Positions 43,801-55,800 of a stretch of DNA of 64,000 nt are shown piece by piece (position 1 is the first letter of the stretch; each line of letters starts with the position of its first letter). The notes under the pieces were generated by a model. It was given only the letters and a program-made list of their open reading frames with translations. It did no database searches and had not been told where the DNA came from. Origin of the DNA: Rhipicephalus microplus (Eukaryota; Arthropoda; Arachnida; Ixodida; Ixodidae); NCBI RefSeq assembly GCF_043290135.1, contig NC_134703.1, positions 114,360,005 through 114,424,004 on the forward strand, written 5' to 3'. Both the position numbers and the translations under genes were made by a program.

Positions 43801-46800
43801 CGGAGCCAGAGCTGACAGGAGAGCGGCGCTCCTTTTTAATCCCCAATCACCAAGCCGACCGGCTGACTGCCTATGCTCGTCAGGCATTGTACGTGCTAGC
43901 CGGAGGACGAGACGTCGTGTCGCCAAGACGCCGTTAACCGTTCGAGAGAGGCCAACAAAGACAGCAACTTCCGGGAAGAGATCGCGGTGGCCACCGCAAA
44001 TCACCCCGCTAATGAAGCGAACAAATCGGCGGACCCTTTGAAGTATGCTGTCAGGATCGTGGAAACTCTCGACTAGCGGCACACACACGACGAGGAAGAG
44101 CCCTGCTGGCGCCACCACAGTGCAGTGTTCACGTGGACCGTGAATGCTCGCCCCCCTCACCTGTGTGTGTGTGATTGGTGTTCCACTTGGAGAAGAGGAG
44201 CCCAACAAGGCTTAAAACGACGCCGCAGAGTGCTGGACGTCACTCTGAACTATGTAACGTTCAACCACCACGCTCGTGGTTTGTGAAACCACTAACTTTT
44301 CCTTTCTGTAAATATGTGTAAATAATGTCATAAACCATGTTTTGTTTCCCGTATCCTCTTGTCAGCGTTCAGTTCCTCCATCCGGTTGCATCAGCGAACT
44401 TCCTCCTTCAACATCTTACAACTGGTGGCAGCGGTGGCATGCCATCAGCGAGCGACCTTCATTCAACATCTAACAAGACGCAGAAGTCCAAATATTTGAA
44501 ACGACTAGAATAACCTAATCTTGTGCAGTCGAATATATAGCTCAACTATACTAACTATACCCGACTCAACTATAAGACCAATCACAGCCCATTAGGACCT
44601 TTTCTTTTCTTTGTGTGTGCGTGCGTGCGTGCGTGCGCGGTAGGGCTATATTTTGCTGTTTTGGGTAACGTAATGACACTATTGTCTGCCATGTTGGCAG
44701 GTCGGTATCCCGTAATGACCACAATGATGCAGTCTGAGGCACTTTTCAACGCCGTCATGACGTGGTGCATCTTCGGCTACTACCGCTTTCACCACGGTAA
44801 GTTTGTCTCTTTTCTTGACAGCAGACCTGTTCCAGCTGTGACCGGCAGCTGCCCGAAGCGAAGTGAAAACATAGCACAGCCATAGCAAGCAAGGGGCTGG
44901 GAACGGTACGTGAGGAGCAGGCGGAATAATGCGAGGGGGATCGAAAGGAGGTGAAGTAGAAGGTGTAGCATAAAATAGCCTTGTATCGTATAATGTGAAC
45001 AAGTGAGGGTGAGGAGGAGTAGATGTCTACCAGCTCCGCCGTTTCCACAGCCTCCGCACCGCTAATACGTAGCTGCCCCACTTTTGTTCTTTTACGTTAA
45101 TGTACTGTTCTTATCATTTGAACGTTCAATTTGAGCTTTGTTTCTTTGTTGTTATAATTTCTTACGCGGCATGTACGGCTACCTGCCCGTTCGGGGTGCG
45201 TGGAGGATCGAAGTTGAGGGAGGCAAGTCTAGCTTATACTCAGTCGGACCAGTTCCGTCATTGTTTGGTGTGCAAAGTTATGCCGACGTTGGTTTTTGAC
45301 CAAAGTAGCAACCGAGCATCCCTGGTGTTGCAATCAAAGAGCTTTTCACTTCCCACTAATTCTCGGAAAGCCGGATATCAAAAGGCGCGCTGCCATACGC
45401 AAATGATTGCTTCATTATTATATTTGCATCCATACAACTCTATACCAACGCTTATGGGCATACACCTCCGAGTTTCCCGGTGAAACCTTATCCCGTCCTC
45501 TCGTTGCCCACAGGCGACGGCTTCGATCCGATGTTCCCGCTGCAGAACCAGGTCGTAGCTATGCTGGTGGGCTTTCTGACGGGCACGGCCACCGTGTGGC
45601 TGCTCGAGACGGCGTCCGTGTTCAGCGAAGACTCCACCATCAACGTGATCGTGTGCGGCACCTACTTCGCCTACTTCTTCCTAGAGAGCGTTCGAAGCTC
45701 CGGCGTCACGGGCGTTGTGGTCTACACGATGACCGTGAACTCGCACCGCTTGATCGCCTGCACCGGCCTCAGCCGGTCCCTCGAAGAGTGAGGGAGGAAC
45801 CCACGTTTTTGAATAGCTAATGCAGTAGAACATCCATAAGACGAACACTAATACAGCAAATTATCGGTTATAGCGAACTTGTGGCAGCCTTTGCTTGGTC
45901 CCTCTTCAATTCACTGACATTTATTCATTTTATGATGAGACAGAAGACGCAAAAGCCACCGTGATATCGACTGCAGGCTCGAACTCGACAGATATAGCAT
46001 AAAATGTAAAACAATCATTCAAGTACAAATCGCGGCCTTATGTTATAAGTGTACTTGAGGCATTAAAAATCTTAAAATTAATTAAAAATTGTACTCAAGA
46101 ACCGTGTGGAAGTTTTTTCAAGTGAACAAAGAAAAAAAGCCGCCATCCCGCCGTGCGAGAATGAATGTCCAGCAAAGCTGTACTAATCCCCACACCGGCT
46201 GATGAGGGGGAGAGTTTAAGTGTGTATGTTTTATGGCTATTTTCGGGCAGTGATGCTCAAGTGGGCATCTGCAAACGCCACATTTTTTGGTGTGCGTGAA
46301 ACCCACAATTGAAAAAGAAAAAAAATTGTTTTTGGAGACACACAACTTTTTGGATGACAGCGGTCTCTTCTAAGTTTTGGTATGCTTCACCACATAACAT
46401 TTTTTTGAATTGCGACGGAACTAACCTATGTTTTATACATGAGGTGGCTGTAATGATTTTGTTTTAGTTTTCTATGACAAATGCACGCGTCAACCTGAGT
46501 CGTTATGTCGCCTCTTCTTTCCTTGGCAGCTTTTGGAATCTGCTCTATGACGTCACGGGCACGCTGGCAACCTGCGTGTCAGCTTCGTACACCACCGTGC
46601 TTCTGATACAATACGCATCCACGCTTGACTGGGAGGCCCTGTGGGCCTGTTACGTCGTCAAGGTGGTCATAAGGTAATGGCGCTTTTTGCTTTGTTTTTT
46701 GCCCGCAGCGCCTTTCGAAGTTCGTAGTCTGCAATTATTCCAGGGAGTGCTAAATGACGGGACAACTAGAACCTATAACTGGCGTCGTCTAACTTTATCT

Positions 46801-49800
46801 TCGGAATAAGTAATAAAGTGGCGAGAATGTATACAAGCTCAGACGTCAATGAGTGGATGAAAGGACTTTATATGGAGATACGTACGGCTAGTTGCTGGTC
46901 CGTGCCAGACCGATCGATGTGGGACGCAGGACCTCGTCTTCCAGTAGCCTCCCTGGACTGCTAGATAGCCCGTACAGGTTTGGTCCTGTAGTGATGGGGC
47001 TGAAACCTGGGATAGTTTGTTGTACTTCATGATGGATCTTTCAGATAGGGAAGGGAGGGGGGGGCACCGTGCTTTTTTTTCTCTGCTTCTGTGTGGCATT
47101 TGCTCTGCCGTTCCATCATCAATCGACGAAGTAGATCGGAGCTGAGCAGTGTGTCTCACCATCGTTTCCAGAGAGGTTCTGGGCAGTCTGTTTGCTGATT
47201 GGGGCACACCCGAAGCCTATAACTTAGGGAGGAGTTTTCTATATTCTTCATTCTTTACATATACTCAGTCAGGATGCAATTTTGGGAACATGCACATGTC
47301 TGGGAACATCGATGTGCCATGTGTCTTGAACAGCGTTTTTGGGCCTTGCCATCCGCGTTCTTCGTTGGTGAGAGAGTTCATGCTTCCAGGGAGTTGGATC
47401 TATTGCGATTTAGGAGCGAATTTGGTTGGAAATATCTCGTTTCTCTTCTAGCTGAACGTGGTAGGCGATACACACTTTTTTCAGTATGTTTCAGCTGCCT
47501 GTTTTCGTCACACACAGCCTCTCTAGCTGCCAGATGTGCTGGGCTTCGACAGTCTCCTCTTCGTTGTGAACACCTGATCAGTAGTCGTTTCATGCTCGCA
47601 TATTATGAAACGCCTAATGTGTCACAGAACGAGCGCTCAAAATGGGCGCGCCGCCAAATTCTTGCGATAACGCGCGGGAGAGACAACGGGAGAGGCTTGT
47701 CGATGGGACCGTGCATCCCGCGCTCCACGGAGCCGGGAGGCGGCCGCTCGAGGAAGTGTGTAGCCGTCGAGGCCCGCATCTGCGTGCACTCTTATCCAAA
47801 TGGGTGTACCGCAGGCATTTTCTGGTTAGGTGGGCCAATGAGAGCGAGCACACAACGATACCTACGGGTCCGGCTTGGAGAACCGGCTTCGACGCCTCCC
47901 GAGTATTTATATAGGGACGACCACGAAAGCACTCGCAAGTAGCGGAAGCGAAACGCCGCCCGAAACACACCGTTTGCTCGATTTGCGGCAGCCGAACGGG
48001 CGCGGCAGAGTTTTGGAGTCCAAGCGTGCGCTGAAAAGCGCCCTTCTTGGCCACTGTTTGGCCGAGTGCCTAAAACTTTTGGTTTTGACTGTACGGAATT
48101 GAACAAACACTTTTTTACGACTCTAAGCGGTGGATCACTCGGTTCTCGGGTCGATGAAGAACGCAGCCAGCTGCGAGACTTGGTGTGAATTGCAGGACAC
48201 ACTGAGCACTGATTCTTTGAACGCACATTGCGGCCTTGGATCTTCCCTTGGCTTCGTCTGTCTGAGGGTCGGATCACATATCAAGAGAGCCTTCGGCGAA
48301 CAAGGGAACGTCAACGGAAAAAAAAGAGAAAACAAGAATCCAAGGACTTCCCGGGCACGCGACCCTCCCCTCTCGGAAGCGTAGGTTCGCCGACGAACCT
48401 CCTCACCCCACAACGGCGGCCGAGCAAGCACTCGAATGTTCTAGATGAAAAGGGGCGGGGTGATGCCGGGTTGAGTCATCCGTCACGGACGGCATTCGAA
48501 CCGCCTCGCCCTCTCTCCAGCCTTCGCTGCGTATCGCGCCGACGAAATGACGAGAACTTTCTGGAATCTCGCGCAGAAGGTATTTAATCGAGCAGCCGAG
48601 ATGCGAAAGCTGGAGAAGACGGAAGTTAGCGCCAGAGCGCGTAGGGATTCCGCCGCGTAGTCGGCGAAGGTTTTGTCCGTAGGGACAAAGCAGGAGAAGA
48701 AGAGGAGTTCCACCTAAGGGGTGACGACTCGAGCTACAGGCAAGAGTGTGTGTGTTTACCGCTATCGAGCGAAGACGCGTCGCAACAGCTGCGTGTGGGA
48801 AGCCGACGTGTTTCCGGCGAAGAAGTTTGAAGCTTGGAGAGTGGCCAATTGAAGACGCGAGTGGCCGCGAAGACGCGGAACGACAGAGGTTTCCTGGAAG
48901 AGATACTTCGAGGCAGCGGAACGACAGAGGTTTCCTGGAAGAGAAACTTCGGGGGCAGCGGAACGACAACAACGCTGGACTTTGAGTGAGTGATTCTCGG
49001 AAGAGTATCATCCAGACTTTTGTTCCAAGAACTTTGGACTGAATAGGTTTTCTATCTCTTTAGTCTTTAAGTGTCTTGGTTGTTCAATGCATGCGACGGC
49101 ATTGTAGTGCGTATTGTATCTGTGTCCGTTGTTCGAGTGTGGCTGATTGTACTGTGTAATACGTTGTTTGTTTGGTGACATATTGTACTCAACTATTGTG
49201 GAATGTGCATACTTGAGTATCGTTTTGATCTGCCATTATTGAGAATATAATTTTGTTTTGTTTATCAGCTCTCGGCTCTGACTTGTTCTTTGGGCCACAG
49301 CCGTCGTCCGCTGGCGCGCCAAAAAGGACCACTTCCAAATTGTTCACACTTTCGTGGTGCGGTTCGGGGGGCCGATACTTCGGCCCTTGGAATTAGCCCG
49401 GCGATCGCCTCTCTAATTAACGGGACCCGTGACATAAGGCTTGTTTGTACCTTCTCCTGGTCAGGGTGATTTGCGCTCAGTACGATTTGTGGAAGCCCGC
49501 TACGTATGCCATGTGGAATGCCAGTATCAGGTGCACGACGTTGGTCTGTATTTATGCGCCAAACAGCCTCATCGTGTTCGCGATCAAAGGCTGGCGGATT
49601 ATTTTCTCGTTTGATTTCTTGGGACTCAATGATTAGTCCGAGGATCCGTCCTGCAGTCTCTGTCTCGTCCCATCATCCGCAGTGCAACAAGAAATCATGG
49701 CCCGCATATGCTAAACGATGAGTAGGGTTTTTCTATGTAGACTTGCGGCCTGCCTTTGAGCGGTCCATAGAAGAGATCCAATTTTCCTGGCGAACATCGA

Positions 49801-52800
49801 AGGCCTATACTAAATAACCTTCCACTGTGGCTACGGCTTCATGAAGTCTGCTCTGCGTAAACGTCGCTACCGTCACGTTCGCAACCGGTGATATCATGTT
49901 CATAGATGGAATGATGAACTGGCGGGATTTTGTCGAGTTCCTATGGTAGACCGACCATTAGCAGACTTAAAGGACTATAGGTGAGGCCACGGAACTCTGT
50001 GGCATTACGTTGCTGTCCATCTAGGTCTGCTTTAAAACCTCCTAGGCTAATTCACGTGTTCGTGTTTACGGGAAGTTTCTTACTTGCATGGTTGTACGCT
50101 CTTCCATGTCTTGAGGCCCGAGATTTCGTCTAGAATTGTGCCATGCGCTGCGTTATCGAACTGTTTCTTGAAATCCAGTCCGAGGATGGCCCAGGTGATT
50201 TTAGATTTATTGTCGAAGGTTTGGTGTTTAAGCTGCTGCATGGCGTCCGGCGTAGATAAATGCCGCCTGAGGCCTAGCATCGTATCTGGGTAGGGACCAC
50301 AGTTCTTCACTCTACTGAGACAGGCGTGCCCCATTAGGTTTCACACTCAAGACGTGAGTGATATAGGTCTGAGGTTTGTCTTGTTCGTTTGTTTTCCTGG
50401 TTTAGGTATCAGAGTTACTGGGGCTTCTTTCCGTGTATCAGGTATTTCCGCTGATCCAACATTCATTGGTGTATAATGCTTTGGCACTTATTATTACAGT
50501 GGAGCAGTTATTGTTGAGGTTTGCCGTGTGTCGTTGATATACGTAAAGTTATCGTCATCATAACGGACACAGGCCTTCCTTGGTGACCCATAACCTGAAG
50601 GTGAGTATCGTAACCACTCGGCTATTCAGGCACGCTCGCAAAGCATAGCATGACATTGCAGAGTGCAGTGTAGCAAGGGGGCAGGGAAGGGAATTGAGGG
50701 TGAGGAAGAAGGAAAGTAGGGGTCGAGAACGAGTGCAGAGACAGAGAGACACTTTGAACAATAAAGAAGATAGAATGCTAAACAACGACTGCCCATGATA
50801 ACCAATATTGTGTACCCGGAAAAGAAAAAAATTAAAAATTTAGACATCAAGAAAGCATGCATTGAACTTGTTTCAGATCACGGTTATTAGTGCACCTGAC
50901 CTTTTGTTTTCGAAATAGAAAAGAAGCCTAGCTGTAGAACTGTTCGTTATATACTTTCGAGCAATCCTGGTGTGAGGCATGTTATCTAACAAAGGCGAAC
51001 GGTCATTATTAAAAGAAAAGAGCACTTAGGAACTAAAGGTTTTTGAATCTGATTCTTGATTCTAGCATCGTTCCCATTCATCACAAGACTTAGAACGCAT
51101 GATGTAGCTGCAAAATAAAACTTGTGCCTTTACCACGGTCGCAGGAGCATGGCAGTGGTGCTGCTATACCCCGTGATCGGTCCCTTTGGCTACCAGGTGA
51201 CCGTTCGCCAGGCTATGGTGCTCGCCTGGACGAGCGTCAAGGAAACCTTCCTGACCACCATCGCTACGATGCAGCACATGCGACGCGAGAACGTCTACAC
51301 GGAGAGCATCACCAAGGTATCACGCTGGGCCTTGCCACAAGAGATAGCAGCTGTATGGATGACGTGATATGCATGGTGATATTTATGTAGTATTGTCTCG
51401 CTAGGAATTTAGTTTTCTTGTCGGCGAATATACATTTCTTTACCCCATTTCTCTCGCAGTCGTACCTGTACGCGATTGGTGACATGGTGTTCACGCAGCT
51501 CATCAATGTGGCCTTCCTCCCCGTGGTCCTCAGCAGTATGGGTGCGTACGCAATAGCTACTGTGACGATGTTTTTGTGATCTAGTTGATATGGCACACAC
51601 CAGGTATGAACCCATGTGAACGCAGGGTAGTAGCTAAAACCCACAGAATGCAATGTTGAAATATATTTAATAAAATTTGTTGCAACAAAGGAGAACCACA
51701 TTGACCATGGGAGTGCATAAAAAACAGTGTCCGTACCGTTACGCAATCGTTTGTCCCATACTGTTATTGAGTGAGACCTAGCCACGTACCTACGGCTATA
51801 CTGCATAGCCCTTGAATATAACAGCATTTAAAGAACCCTAAATTTGCATCCCAGAAGCTGATTGCTTCCGATTCCGCAAAGCCAGGGGCTAAAGACAGGT
51901 CACTTCGAAAAGTGCGTCGTCGCTTCATTTTTATTTTCTTTGTTGTGAAGCATGTCTTTTGGAGCAATTGGGGGGGGGGGGCTGTTACGGTACTTTTCAG
52001 CCCCCACCCGTCACTCCTGAAACCTTGCGTATGCCTCTGACAATGCATAATTGAAGTATTGTAACAGGAGGTGTGGTGACGTTCTTGAAAGTTGCAGAAA
52101 CGGCAAGGAGACAGCTGGTGCAGTAGGCGAACTTCTGATATAACAGGGGCAGTCCTTCTTTGTTATAAATCACTTGACAATACTGTTATCACGTTTCATT
52201 CCGAACGGGTTTGGTGGCGTCCTCGCAGGCGTGCTGGAGGTGTCCGACGTCGATCTTCGCACCATGCGCGACGCCGTGCAGTACCTGAAGGAGGCGACCG
52301 ACTCGGTGCGCGCCCTGTACATGAAGGACGACTCGTTCCTGCTCGCCGACTGGCGCTGGGTACAGCGCAACACGACTGTGCGGAACCCGCTCGAGGCCAC
52401 CTTCCGCTTCCAGTCTGCCATGGTCAGTCGCTGTTATCTCCCTCTTAACAGTGTAAGTGTAGTTGCTTTAAGCTCGAAGTAAGGGTGGTGCGGTATAGAC
52501 AGAAGACGCGCCGGGTATGCGTCACAAAAAGTGGGCATGTGCTGAGACGTCCCCCGCTACGCCACCGATCACTAAAGAGAGGGAAGAACACTCAACCCTT
52601 TTTCTATCGGGTTCCCTCTTGGCTACGTGTCTCAACAATTTCTCACATACAGGGATTCGTGCTGATGCCGGGAAGTAAGAGACGCTACGACTTGTTTCTG
52701 TTTACTGATTCATGAAATTTAATACTAACTTAAAACATCGTATACCGCGTACATCAACCACTACAATAAATTATAACACATGATTTGGACATTTGTGACA

Positions 52801-55800
52801 TGCGACGCCAGATACATAAGGGAAATAACGGTGCCAATACAATGGTGCGACGATACAAAGTAAACACAGCCCGACACAAATGATAAAGTCATAAATTAAC
52901 AAAACCGCGCAATGTCTCAATTCGCCACCTCCCTTCCCGCAAAGTTACTCTAAATAAGGTGCGTAAAGTCCGTCTCACGAAAGGTCCATGTTGACGGGGG
53001 CCTCGGAGCTGGTTGTGCAAATCGGGGTCGAAGGTTGGTTCTTTCCGTCGCGGTCTGATCTGTCTCGTTCCGTCGCCGTCTTCATCGTCTTCGTCATCGT
53101 CACCTACGTCGTCCCTCTTAGTGGTTTCCATCTTAGCTTCTCTACCATTTCGAGCTCATCGCATCATCTCTCTGACTCCCTTCGACTCTTCACATCGTAT
53201 CCCTCCGACCCCCAAGCTCGTCTCGTAGTCCCCTTTTTGTAGGACCCGACTCCGCCCTACCGGGGCACGAAAACCAGTCCGCCACTCCACGCGGCATATC
53301 TTTTCTTCTCAGTCCGAGTGTATCCTCTTCGGCGGCCGCCCCCGCGGCCTACACCAGTAGAAAACCCTCTCCCAAACAAAGCCGAGCAAGTAACGAGGTA
53401 CAAACTCAAGCCTCAGGGAGAGTGATGGGCGAGCCGTCCGATGACACTTTAATTACGGGCGAACAATGGTCCCGATGTTTTCGGTACTTGGCGAGCCGAT
53501 GTCCAGACCGTTTCAACGTTTCTATGCAGCTCAGTGTCTCTCGCGAAATTCTCCGTAGCCGCCGCTTCTTTGTCATTCGCCGCCGCGGGCGGCCATCCGC
53601 GCAGAACGCAGTAATGAGCCATGGAGCCACGGAGTCTGACGGAGAGACATACTGGACACGGCACAGACACTTGCCGCAAAGGTCGCATTCCCCGAATCAA
53701 CAAAAGGTGTTCTGTTGCTCCCCCATGCCACAGATCTGAAGGGAGTCCGCCGATTATCTCCACTGTACGCTGTCACACGGTCTGCAGACAACAAGGCGCC
53801 GCCCAGTCCTCGTGTCGATAATCCTTCTGGTACTTCACTCCGGAATGCCCTTTATGCGTGGGTTTGAAAACGAGCGCACACATCTCGAAAGGAGCGGGGT
53901 TCAGTCCGTGTTTGCGGGGACGTCACAGTGCCAAGCAGCTCCTTATATGCATAGCCGTGCATAGTATAGCATATTCAGGGATTCGGAAAGAGAAGTAAGG
54001 GCTTGAAAAAATGTAACGGTGAGGGGGAAATAAGCAAGCGAAAGGGAGCCATACCAGAATGATGTACAGTATAGCAGAAGGCGAGAAAGAGACGTGAGTT
54101 TGAGGAGGGATTGGATGACATAAGAAAGGAAGAAGACAGGACAATATGGAGAGATAAGGAAAGAAAACAAATAAAGAAGATCACGAATAAAGGACTGAAT
54201 CAGCGTTTGCAAGGGTAATAGCGTTGCTTTTTATCTCCGCCGTTTACTCGTATTTCACAGGCGTGAAATTTGTTCAATTTTCTTTTCAATGTCCTTTGCA
54301 GCAACCGCATTTGCATATGAATCATCAATATGTGCGCTTTAAAAATAACAGATCAATAAGTGGAGTCCCGCGTGTGAATATTCTGGGCTAATTTGGATTA
54401 ATCTTTTCAGCTTAAATTCTCTCCTCGTACTCCAACAAATCATCGTCCGCAGCGCTCCATGGCTTGGCAGGTAAAGTGTCACGTCGCGGCACCAAAGTCA
54501 AGGACGCGGGTTGAGTTGCATTTCGATGAGGGTAGAATGCGAGAACAGTCGTGAACTTAGATTTAGGCCCGCGTTTAAATGTCCCGGGTGGTAGGCATTG
54601 ATTCAAGTGCGGCATCCTGCTGTGTGCCACATTATTAGGTCGGAGTTGTGACACGTAATATAGGGTAAGATAAAATGAGACACGGGGCTAAACGCGAAAT
54701 TTTAACTTCACCGGCTTCTGTAGTTGATACGAAAAGTGAGTTTCGCCAAAAGGGCGAAGCAATGAATGTGATAGCAACATATTCGCATGTTTTACGAACC
54801 AAGGCTAGCATATTTAGGAGCAATATTAATTGTAGTAAGCATGCGCTAGGTAACTATGCTTCATGCAGCGCGGCCACAGTAGATAACCAAAACAAGGCTC
54901 GTGCATAGCAAAGCAATGAATGCGATAGCAACACGTGCAAATGTTTTACGAACCAAGGCTAGCATTTTAGGAGCAATGTAGATAACCACCACAACGCTCG
55001 TCCACAGTGACAGTCAACTCATTAAGATCCGATCTCACGTAACTTTACAAACCGCTGGTGTAAGAGAATACGGTCGCTCCAGGTAGACAAAGGCACCGTT
55101 TTTTTTTTCGTTTTGATAACGCAGACCATAGAAGCTCCCGAATGCTGTGGTGGCACAAGCTGCGCTCTGATCGTTGCCGCGATAGCGTGGCCACCATAAG
55201 CGCCCCCCCCCCTTACCCGCTCTGTTCACGTGATAAGCGCGCGCGCAGACGACCCCAAACGGAAAGGCGATGTTCGCTCCGCAAAAAGAGGAGGCTAGCA
55301 CATTCTTTCCATATACATATACGTGAATGGCGGCGGCTCCGGTGGCAGCGACGACAACGGCAAAAACCAGCCGAGACTGTCCTTATAATTGATATCGCAG
55401 TAAAACTCAGTAAAACTGGTTTTCCTGGTTCCTCTTTTCTAGCGATAAGTGCTGGCCCTTGTGTACTTTTTCCTGCGTAAGAGTCGATTGCTAGGGGCTA
55501 AGTTCTGCTCAGCCAAACTTCCGGATCCTTGCATGAAGCTACTCCTGTGTCAGCACAGCAACGTAAATATTTATTTTGTTACGCTAGACTAACACCAACA
55601 GTTCAGTTCGATATGCGCTAAGGTAATCGTCGTTCCTCAATTCGATTAACTTCGTTCGCTCAAAGTTGGGGCAACTGTGGACCTTTGATAGTGTCTCGAG
55701 CACTCCAGGAATTACATCACGTAAATATTAAAATTAATCGCGTGCTACCTCCACACACGTCAACATAAAACTTCATCATCGTGCCCTATTTGTTGGATAC

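Larger units (their letters stand above)
39807..44475 (+). mobile_element. Young LTR retrotransposon lacking pol (LARD-like), AGAC duplication
   Basis: 4669 bases with direct LTRs at 39807-40688 and 43592-44475, both starting TGTTAG and ending CTAAC(A), flanked by AGAC (39803-39806 and 44476-44479). By eye the LTRs differ at about 14-15 positions (under 2 percent), so insertion is recent. A primer-site candidate, TGGTTGGCAGCGGTGGG, follows the 5' LTR directly. The interior holds one gag-like ORF and no protease, RT or integrase. It sits in intron 2 of the SLC9C1-like gene, sense orientation, and would need another element's enzymes to move. Confidence 0.93.
47622..49435 (+). mobile_element. 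LTR-like block containing ribosomal DNA
   Basis: About 1.8 kb starting TGTCACAGAACG and ending GACCCGTGACA, with near-duplicate flanks TAATG (left) and TAAGG (right). Left part: TATA-like TATTTATATAG at 47904-47914. Middle: a 5.8S gene with ITS-like flanks. Right part: CTGGAATCTCGCGCAGAAGG, TATTTAA at about 48581 and a long T/G-rich stretch as in LTR R-U5 regions, then the end. It may be a solo LTR that captured rDNA, or an LTR next to an independent rDNA insertion. It lies in intron 5 of the SLC9C1-like gene. Confidence 0.6.

Noticed and set aside
47614..48587. ORFs of 90-220 codons across the rDNA/LTR block
   Set aside because: Frames cross the 5.8S gene and GC-rich LTR-like sequence. Not protein coding.
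52793..53932. Solo LTR bounded by TGTGAC and GTCACA
   Set aside because: The six-base ends match, but no target-site duplication or clear promoter/poly(A) layout was found, so it is listed only as an unclassified repeat.
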